Source: JABDIP01 sp965227455 (lineage in GTDB: Bacteria > Pseudomonadota > Alphaproteobacteria > DSM-16000 > Inquilinaceae). Taken from it: 64,000 nucleotides of DNA. The position numbers and the translations under genes were made by a program. The stretch covers positions 310,001-374,000 of the forward strand of contig OZ245752.1 in NCBI GenBank assembly GCA_965227455.1. Reading direction: 5' to 3'. This document shows, piece after piece, positions 58,327 to 64,000 of this stretch; within the stretch, counting starts at the first letter, position 1; each line of letters begins with the position of its first letter. The notes beneath the pieces are model-generated. The model was not told the origin of the DNA. It saw only the letters and a list, made by a program, of their open reading frames with translations, and ran no database searches.

Positions 58327-59259
58327 TCATCGCAGGAAGTCGACCAGCGAGATCGAATCCAGCCGCGACAGCGACAGATAGGACGCCTGCAACAGCGTCT
58401 CGTCCGCGGTCAGTCTGGTGATCGCCTCGGTCAGGTCGGTGTCCTCGAGGTCGGAGATCGCTTCCGTGGCGTAGTTCTGGAACTGCTCGTGGCGCCGCCG
58501 CGTGGCATCCAGAACGCTGGAATTGGTGCCGATCTTGCTGCGCACCCGGCTCATGTCGTCGATGGCTTCCCGGGTCAGGTCCATGGCCGCAGACAGGACA
58601 TTGCCGCGATCCGGATCGGTCGGGTTCTGGCCGGCCCATTCGGTGTAGGCCAGCGCCCGCATGAACTTCTCGAAACCCGGCTCGTCGGCGGTGATGCCGT
58701 AATCCAGGTCGAAGCTCTCGTCGGCCCGGGCGGTGGCGGTGACCCCGTCGCCCTGGTAGTAGCTGGTGTCGACCGTACCCAGCACCGGCGGCGGCCAGGC
58801 CGCTGTCGGGTCGTAGCCGGCAAGGTCGACCGGTTTCAGGTTTCCCCGGCTGCCGGCGAACAGGGCGCGGCCCTCGTGGCGGACATTCAACACCTCGGCA
58901 GTGTCGGTCAGGTAGCTGCGGCCGAGCTCGTCCAGCGCGATGTTGTCGGCATTGTCCGCGTTGACCGCGGTGGCCAGCTGCCCAAGCACATAGGTGGCCC
59001 GGTCGACCAGCGTGCCGAGCGACGATTCCATGATGTTCAGCCGCCCGGAGGCACGGTCAATGTTCTGGATGTACTGCTCGGCCTTGGCACTGCTGTCTTC
59101 CAGGCTGAGCAGCCGGTGCGAGTCGACCCCCAGCTGGGAATAGCTCTGCGCCACCTTGCCGCTGGCGATGGCCGTGTTGTTGGCATTGATCCGCGACTGG
59201 GTCACCCGCAGATAGGACTGGGTCAGCAGGTGCTGGGCGTAGTTGGCGACACGGGTCAT
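58327..59259 (-). CDS. flgL: Hook-filament junction protein FlgL
   Basis: FlgL is the second junction protein between hook and filament. The 310-residue protein has flagellin-like coiled ends: NYAQHLLTQSYLRVTQSRIN at the N-terminus and a C-terminal helix with LTADETLLQASYLSLSRLDS. It contains the family's ADNADNIALDELG-type middle. It lies 12 bp after flgK. Length matches the family. Confidence 0.92.
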   Translation of the reverse strand: MTRVANYAQHLLTQSYLRVTQSRINANNTAIASGKVAQSYSQLGVDSHRLLSLEDSSAKAEQYIQNIDRASGRLNIMESSLGTLVDRATYVLGQLATAVNADNADNIALDELGRSYLTDTAEVLNVRHEGRALFAGSRGNLKPVDLAGYDPTAAWPPPVLGTVDTSYYQGDGVTATARADESFDLDYGITADEPGFEKFMRALAYTEWAGQNPTDPDRGNVLSAAMDLTREAIDDMSRVRSKIGTNSSVLDATRRRHEQFQNYATEAISDLEDTDLTEAITRLTADETLLQASYLSLSRLDSISLVDFLR

Positions 59260-59271
59260 GGCGGCCTCCGT

Positions 59272-61404
59272 CTACTGCCCGAGATTGACCAGGATGGCGA
59301 ACAGCTCGTCCGCCGCCTGGACCAGCCGGGCCGAGGCCTGATAGGCGTTCTGGTAGAGCACCATGTTCGCCATTTCCTCGTCGATGTTGACGCCGCTGAA
59401 GGACAGCGACTTGTCCAGCAGATCGCGGTGCAGCGATTCCTGGAAGGCGAATTCGGTCTCGGCGTTGGCCGCGTTGCTGGCGTTGAAAGAGACGATGGTG
59501 ACGCCGAAGCCGGCCAGGGTGTCGGTGGTGGCCGGCAGGCCGCCGATCGCCCCGAAGCTGATTGCCTGGTTGAAGGATTCGGCCAGAGCCCGGGCGGTGG
59601 CATCGTCGGCGGAACCGATATGGAAATTGCCGCTGCCGGCCGGCTCCTCGCGCAACTTGCCGCGTGCCAGCAGGTCCGGGCTCTGCTGCAGCTCGGACCG
59701 GATCGAGATATCGCGGGCGGCGTCGGTCACACCGGCGCGCACGTCGAGGGTCTGCAGCAAGGCGCCGCTGTCGCGCATCAGGATGTTCTGCCCGGTCGGC
59801 CCTGTGACCTCCAGCCGGATGCCGCCGGTGACCTGGCGCACGGCGGCGGTGATGCCCTGGGCCGACATCGCCCCGTTGATCGCTGCCGCCACATCGTCCA
59901 GGCGCATGCCGGTGGTGTAGTTGGCGGTGAATGTGCCGGTGGAGCTTTCGATGGTAAGCGTGCCGGGTGCGGCGGCGGTGGTGTTGCTGCCCACCACCCG
60001 GCTGGAATAGCTGTGCAGTTCCGGCTCGCCGACGAAGAAGTTGTTCAGCCCGAAGAAATGCGAGAAGCCGCGGGTCGTGCCGGCGATGTCGATGGCGCCC
60101 GGTGCCAGCGCCGATGGCGGCTCCGGATTGGCGATCACCAATGGATCGCCGGTCACCGAGATCAGGTTCAACCGGCCGGCGCTGTCGACGCTGGCGGAGA
60201 TGTTCAGCCCGGCGGTGCCGTTGATCGCGGTGACGATGTCGTTGACGGTTGCCACCGTGCCCAGGTCCAGATCGAGCCGCGGCGTGTTCATATCGCCATT
60301 GGAGTCGACGGTCCCGATGCGCACGAAGCCGGTGGCGGAGATCGGCGTTGCCGCACCGGCCGGCAGGGCCAGGCTGCCGGTGATCTGGGTCGGCCCGGGG
60401 AAGGCGGTTCCGGTGTTGTGGATCGCGTTGACCTGATCGCGAAGCTGGGACGCCAGCTCATCGAACTGGGCGGCGACATCCGGCAGGGTGGTGTCGCGCA
60501 TCTCGATCAGCGCCGACAGCTTGCCGGTGTCCAGCAGGCCGGTGAGGTCGCGGGCGGAATCGGCGATCGGATCGGGCGGGCTGCTCGGATTCAGGTAGAT
60601 GCCGGGGATCTGACCCGGATATCCGGGATCGCCGGGGGCGACATAGGATTGTGCCGAGGTCACCAGCGCGGCCGGCGCGTATCCCAGTTGGGACGCGCGC
60701 GATTCGACCAGCGGCTGGCCGGTGCGGGTCAGCACCACCATCTGGCCATTGCTGCGCTCGAAATACTGGATCGGCAGATATTCCGACAGGGCATCGACGG
60801 CCAGCGCGCGCTGGTCCTCCAGCTCGCCGGTGGTGCGCCCGGTCTGCTTCAGCTCGGTGATCTTGCCGTTCAGCTCCTCGATCGTCTGGAGCTGCTGGTT
60901 GATGTCCTCGACCGCGGCGGCGATCTCGCGATTGGTCTCGCCGCGCAGCTCCTGGACCCGGTCGGCAAGCTCGTTCAGCTCGCGGGCCGCCGCGGCGCCG
61001 GCATTGATCGCCTCCTGCCGGTGTGCGGCGACCTCCGGGCTGGTGGCCACGGTCTCAATGGCGGTGGAGAAGCGGGTGATCGAGGCGCCGATCGAGCTGT
61101 TGTCGCCCAGGGTGCCGAACAGGTTCTGCAGGCGGGAATAGAACTCGCGGCGCACATCGCGCTCGGCCAGGGTGGCGCTCTCCCGGCGCACCTCGCGGAG
61201 CAGGAACTCGTCGACTGCGCGGTTGACGCCGGAGATGCTGACGCCCGATCCGATACCGTCCAGCAGCCGCGATTCCAGCTCGACCGTCTTGCGCGAATAG
61301 CCTTCGGTGTTGGCGTTGGCGACATTGTTCGAGGTGACCTGCAGCGCCGACTGGTTGGCGGCAAGGCCGCTCAGCGCATTCGACAGGGTGACGGCGAGGG
61401 ACAT
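59272..61404 (-). CDS. flgK: Hook-filament junction protein FlgK
   Basis: FlgK is the first junction protein. The 710-residue protein has the N-terminal NALSGLAANQSALQVTSNNV and NANTEGYSRKTVELESR. The FlgK segment LNELADRVQELRGETNREI follows, then a large variable middle and the C-terminal INIDEEMANMVLYQNAYQAS-like helix (here GVNIDEEMANMVLYQNAYQA). It is longer than enteric FlgK (about 550). It follows the FlgN-like gene by 15 bp. Confidence 0.95.
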   Translation of the reverse strand: MSLAVTLSNALSGLAANQSALQVTSNNVANANTEGYSRKTVELESRLLDGIGSGVSISGVNRAVDEFLLREVRRESATLAERDVRREFYSRLQNLFGTLGDNSSIGASITRFSTAIETVATSPEVAAHRQEAINAGAAAARELNELADRVQELRGETNREIAAAVEDINQQLQTIEELNGKITELKQTGRTTGELEDQRALAVDALSEYLPIQYFERSNGQMVVLTRTGQPLVESRASQLGYAPAALVTSAQSYVAPGDPGYPGQIPGIYLNPSSPPDPIADSARDLTGLLDTGKLSALIEMRDTTLPDVAAQFDELASQLRDQVNAIHNTGTAFPGPTQITGSLALPAGAATPISATGFVRIGTVDSNGDMNTPRLDLDLGTVATVNDIVTAINGTAGLNISASVDSAGRLNLISVTGDPLVIANPEPPSALAPGAIDIAGTTRGFSHFFGLNNFFVGEPELHSYSSRVVGSNTTAAAPGTLTIESSTGTFTANYTTGMRLDDVAAAINGAMSAQGITAAVRQVTGGIRLEVTGPTGQNILMRDSGALLQTLDVRAGVTDAARDISIRSELQQSPDLLARGKLREEPAGSGNFHIGSADDATARALAESFNQAISFGAIGGLPATTDTLAGFGVTIVSFNASNAANAETEFAFQESLHRDLLDKSLSFSGVNIDEEMANMVLYQNAYQASARLVQAADELFAILVNLGQ

Positions 61405-61419
61405 GGCGCGGACCCCGGC

Positions 61420-61839
61420 TCAGAGCTGCTCGTCGATCCGAACGGAAACCGGCGGCGCCTTGCCGTCGGCGGCGACCGCGCCGTCGACCGTGTAGACCGA
61501 ACCGTCGGCCTGCTGCCGGCGAACTTCGTCGACGATTGCCCGCATCAGCCGCTCATTCGCGGTCGTCACCGCCCGCAGCGCCGTCTCGTTGCGGCGGGAG
61601 GCCTGCGACAGCCGGGTCATCGCTTCGCCCAACGCCGCGCGCTCCGTCGGCGCCAGGCCGTTCAGGCGCTCCTCGTCGGCACGCAGCTCGGCGGCCAGGC
61701 GCTCATAGCTGTCGATCAGCATGGATTTGGCCGGCTGCAGGCGTCCGATCTCGGTGGCCTTCATGGCGCCCAGCAGTTCCGCCTCGTCGTCCAGAACCTC
61801 TATCAGGCGGTCGACCGTATCCTTCAGGGTGGCGGTCAA
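61420..61839 (-). CDS. flgN: FlgN-like export chaperone
   Basis: This 139-residue protein is predicted to be helical, with the FlgN-like layout LIEVLDDEAELLGAMKATEI near the start and long amphipathic helices to about residue 110. FlgN chaperones FlgK and FlgL, whose genes follow directly. Sequence similarity among FlgN proteins is low, so the call leans on position, size and helical pattern. It overlaps flgJ by four bases. Confidence 0.7.
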   Translation of the reverse strand: MTATLKDTVDRLIEVLDDEAELLGAMKATEIGRLQPAKSMLIDSYERLAAELRADEERLNGLAPTERAALGEAMTRLSQASRRNETALRAVTTANERLMRAIVDEVRRQQADGSVYTVDGAVAADGKAPPVSVRIDEQL

Positions 61840-62162
61840 TCCTGGGCCTCCTGGATCTTGAGGATCTCCGACATCACCTGGTCGGCGATGCCCAGCCCGC
61901 CGGATGCGGTGGCGAGGCGGCCGTATTCATTGGTCAGCAGCGAGCGGTAGACCTGCTCGGCCTGGCCGCCGCCGAACGGGCCGTCGGTCGAGATGCCCTC
62001 GAACATGTGCGCCATCATCTGGGCCAGGAAGACCGCCTCGAACTCCTCCGCCGCGGCCCGTGCGGCGGCCTCGTCGGCGGTCGGCTTGGGCGCGGCGGCG
62101 GTCGCCGCCAGCGGGTCGCGGGCGAGGATCGCATTTGCGGGATTGGTCAGGTCGCTCATCAC
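61836..62162 (-). CDS. flgJ: Rod-assembly protein FlgJ, rod-binding domain only
   Basis: This 108-residue protein has the rod-binding segment EFEAVFLAQMMAHMFEGIST and AEQVYRSLLTNEYGRLA. It lacks the C-terminal muramidase of enteric FlgJ, as is usual in Alphaproteobacteria, where a separate lytic enzyme opens the wall. It overlaps both flgI and the FlgN-like gene by four bases, forming a tightly coupled run. Confidence 0.9.
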   Translation of the reverse strand: MMSDLTNPANAILARDPLAATAAAPKPTADEAAARAAAEEFEAVFLAQMMAHMFEGISTDGPFGGGQAEQVYRSLLTNEYGRLATASGGLGIADQVMSEILKIQEAQD

Positions 62163-63331
62163 ATGACCTCGATATCGGCCTGCAGCGCGCCGGCGGCCTT
62201 GATCGACTGCAGGATGGCGATCATGTCGCGCGGGCCGATGCCCAGCGCGTTCAGGCTCTGCACCAGCTCCTGCAGGGTGACCCCGGTCGACAGCACGCCG
62301 AGCTTGTTTTCGCCGCCGTCGTCGACGGCGATATCGGTGCGCGGCACCACCTCGGTGTCGCCCTCCCCGAACGGGGCGGGCTGCGAGACGACCGGCGTCT
62401 CGGTGATGCGGATAGTCAGGTTGCCCTGCGCGATGGCGACGGTGCTGATGCGGACGTTTTCGCCCATGACGATGATGCCGGTGCTCTCGTCGATCACCAC
62501 CCGCGCCACCTGATCGGGCTCGACCTGCAGCTGTTCGATGCGGGTGATCAGCCCGACCACGTCGGAGCCGGCGGTGGGCGGCAGGCGCAGGCGCACCGTC
62601 GCCGGGTCCATGGCCGTGGCGATGCCGGGGCCGACGGCGGTGTTGATCGCGTCCATCACCCGCCTTGCGGTGGTGAAGTCCGGATTGCGCAGCGACAGAT
62701 GGATGGTGGTCAGACCGGCGAGGTCGAAGGGCACCTCCCGCTCGACGATGGCTCCCGAGGCGATCCGGCCGGCGGTCGGCACGCCCTGGGTGACGGTCTC
62801 GGCCGCACCCTGGGCGGAGAAGCCGCCGACCGACAGGGCGCCCTGGGCGACCGCATAGACCTCGCCATCGGCGCCCAGCAGCGGGGTGACCAGAAGCTGG
62901 CCGCCCAGCAGGCTCTCGGAATCGCCAAGGGAGGACACCGTGACGTCGATGCGGCTGCCCTGGCGCGCGAAGGGGGGCAGGGTGGCGGTCACCATGACGG
63001 CGGCGACATTGTCGGTGCTGACGCCGTCGTCGCGGACATTGACGCCCAGACGCTCCAGCATGCCGATCAGGCTCTGCTCGGTGAAGGGCGAGCTGTTCAG
63101 GCTGTCGCCGGTGCCGTCCAGGCCGACGACCAGGCCGTAGCCGACCAGCAGATTGTCCCGGACGCCTTCGACATCGACGATGTCTTTGATCCGGGACGCC
63201 GCCACCGCCGGATCGGCGGTGATAAGCGCCGCCATGCCGGCCAAGGCTGTCAGGGCAGCCAAGCCGGCATGGCGCAACCGTCGCCAGGAGATTGGGCGGA
63301 CGGAGGGATACAGGGGCGCGGATCGCAGCAT
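62159..63331 (-). CDS. flgI: Flagellar P-ring protein FlgI
   Basis: FlgI forms the periplasmic ring around the rod. The 390-residue precursor has a basic then hydrophobic signal sequence cleaved about residue 45 (AVAAS). The hallmark SRIKDIVDVEGVRDNLLVGY and GLVVGLDGTGDSL follow, and LQELVQSLNALGIGPRDMIA lies near the C-terminus. The basic n-region before the hydrophobic core is long. It is the first gene of flgI-flgJ-flgN-flgK-flgL behind the sigma-54 promoter at 63376. Confidence 0.96.
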   Translation of the reverse strand: MLRSAPLYPSVRPISWRRLRHAGLAALTALAGMAALITADPAVAASRIKDIVDVEGVRDNLLVGYGLVVGLDGTGDSLNSSPFTEQSLIGMLERLGVNVRDDGVSTDNVAAVMVTATLPPFARQGSRIDVTVSSLGDSESLLGGQLLVTPLLGADGEVYAVAQGALSVGGFSAQGAAETVTQGVPTAGRIASGAIVEREVPFDLAGLTTIHLSLRNPDFTTARRVMDAINTAVGPGIATAMDPATVRLRLPPTAGSDVVGLITRIEQLQVEPDQVARVVIDESTGIIVMGENVRISTVAIAQGNLTIRITETPVVSQPAPFGEGDTEVVPRTDIAVDDGGENKLGVLSTGVTLQELVQSLNALGIGPRDMIAILQSIKAAGALQADIEVM

Positions 63332-63375
63332 TATCGGTCGCCGTGGTTCATCGAAACGTGTTCGCCGCTCGATGT

Positions 63376-63391
63376 TGCGAACCGCGTGCCA
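63376..63391 (-). promoter_or_regulatory. Sigma-54 promoter of flgI-flgJ-flgN-flgK-flgL
   Basis: On the minus strand the sequence is TGGCACGCGGTTCGCA. The -24 half is perfect; the -12 half is TCGC instead of TTGC; GG-N10-GC spacing is correct. Transcription would start near 63364, about 33 bp before flgI. Confidence 0.78.
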
Positions 63392-63465
63392 GACTCGAAC
63401 TGGCGGATATCCGGGCGTTCTCGCGGAATTACTGGGCGACTGGCCGCGCTTCTCGGCAAAGCGTG

Positions 63466-63492
63466 CCCGGCAGGTGGGAAAGTTCTGCCGGG
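63466..63492. promoter_or_regulatory. Dyad with CCCGGCAG arms, candidate FlbD enhancer of flgI
   Basis: CCCGGCAG and its complement CTGCCGGG flank an 11-bp centre. On the minus strand the word CCCGGCAGAA is the same as in the flagellin 2 enhancer. It lies 75-100 bp upstream of the -24 element and may also act on fliX. Confidence 0.5.
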
Positions 63493-63562
63493 GTGGCGGC
63501 CATCATTTACAGCGCGTTAATCGGTTCGTTAGACCATGGCGCCGCATCACCGGATCGTCAGG

Positions 63563-63991
63563 ATGAAGATCGAAGGCCCCAACCCCTTGCGCAGTGGCGC
63601 TGTTCGCCGGTCCACTGCCGGAAAGCCGGCAAAGCAGGACGGGTTTGCCGAGGCCATGGACGAGACCGAGGCCGCCGCGCCGGCGGCGGGCGGTGTCACC
63701 GGGGCCGGGCCGATCCCGTCCGTCGATTCGCTGCTGGCGCTGCAAGGCTCCGACGATGCCGCCGAGCGGCACGGCCGCGCCCGCGCCCGCGGCGAGGCCC
63801 TGCTCGATCGGCTGGACATGCTGCGCACCGACATTCTGCTGGGCCGCGTTCCCCGCAATCGGCTGGACGAATTGAGCGCCCTTGTGCGCTCCAGCCGGGC
63901 CGCGGTAGACGATCCCAAACTTGGCGAGGTGCTCGACGAAATCGAGCTCAGAGCCGAGGTCGAATTGGCAAAACTGGATGCCCGACGCTGA
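63563..63991 (+). CDS. fliX: Flagellar class II regulator FliX
   Basis: FliX binds FlbD and links its activity to completion of the early flagellar structure. The 142-residue protein starts MKIEGPN, as known FliX proteins do; the ATG at 63563 is preferred over one 27 bp upstream for that reason. A variable Ala/Gly/Pro-rich part follows, then the conserved helical domain (about 65-140) with ARGEALLDRLDMLRTDILLG and VPRNRLDELSALV. It is divergent from flgI. Its target FlbD is at 27132-28508. Confidence 0.9.
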   Translation: MKIEGPNPLRSGAVRRSTAGKPAKQDGFAEAMDETEAAAPAAGGVTGAGPIPSVDSLLALQGSDDAAERHGRARARGEALLDRLDMLRTDILLGRVPRNRLDELSALVRSSRAAVDDPKLGEVLDEIELRAEVELAKLDARR

Positions 63992-64000
63992 CCCGCGGCG

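Noticed and set aside
63454..63470. Second sigma-54 promoter upstream of flgI
   Set aside because: A GGGCACGCTTTGCC-like word is present on the minus strand, but the GG-GC spacing is 8 and not 10 bases.
63517..63532. CtrA box upstream of fliX
   Set aside because: TTAA and TTAG are separated by 8 bases instead of 7; possible but below the standard used for the other boxes.

Overview
The window reads as a high-GC alphaproteobacterial chromosome segment, probably from the order Rhodospirillales. It carries ChpT, CtrA, SciP (DUF1153), FliX and the sigma-54 regulator FlbD, a combination diagnostic of Alphaproteobacteria. It also carries FlhF/FlhG and FliD/FliS/FliW, which point to a polar flagellum rather than a Rhizobiales-type one. 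All calls come from reading translations and motifs; no database search was run.

Region 1 (1-16.3 kb) is a molybdenum-enzyme and redox block. It holds the 3' part of mobA, an NAD-type formate dehydrogenase whose alpha subunit (1804-4563) lies about 10 kb from its fused NuoE-NuoF-like partner (14339-16033), and a periplasmic aldehyde-oxidoreductase-like molybdenum hydroxylase. The hydroxylase has a Tat-exported 2Fe-2S subunit, a Mo subunit, and an FAD subunit with an extra four-cysteine loop. A 48-residue membrane peptide and a cytochrome b follow it, and a c-type cytochrome lies nearby behind an FNR-like box. A zinc alcohol dehydrogenase, a DadA-like oxidase, an acetyltransferase and RidA sit between.

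Region 2 (16.4-38 kb) is cell-cycle control and the flagellar core. It runs chpT, cheY-like, cheR, ctrA (reverse), fliI-fliJ (forward), then the reverse fliF operon (fliF-fliG-fliH-fliN-flbD-flhA-flhF-flhG-fliK-like), sciP, and the hook operon fliK-flgD-flgE. CtrA-type boxes lie upstream of ctrA, fliI and sciP, with a half-site at fliF. A sigma-54 promoter precedes fliK.

Region 3 (38-45 kb) makes the filament. Two near-identical 270-residue flagellins each have a sigma-54 promoter and GC-rich dyads that look like FlbD enhancers. flaG, fliD, fliS and a TPR-glycosyltransferase of FlmG type follow. Region 4 (45-57.6 kb) is a flagellin-glycan island. It has all six pseudaminic acid enzymes (PseB, C, H, G, I, F), a second FlmG-like protein, and an unusual operon alternating two PhyH-type dioxygenases with two methyltransferases, plus a small membrane protein. 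Four of its five transcription units have CtrA-box-like motifs upstream.

Region 5 (57.7-64 kb) holds fliW, flgL, flgK, a FlgN-like chaperone, flgJ and flgI, driven by a sigma-54 promoter, and the divergent fliX. The regulatory reading is a two-tier cascade. CtrA drives early flagellar genes, its antagonist SciP and, by inference, the glycan genes. FlbD with FliX and sigma-54 drives hook, late rod/hook-associated and flagellin genes. Three inverted repeats (21.4, 45.1 and 54.2 kb) sit between units; the 45.1 kb one is a near-perfect 63-bp-arm palindrome.
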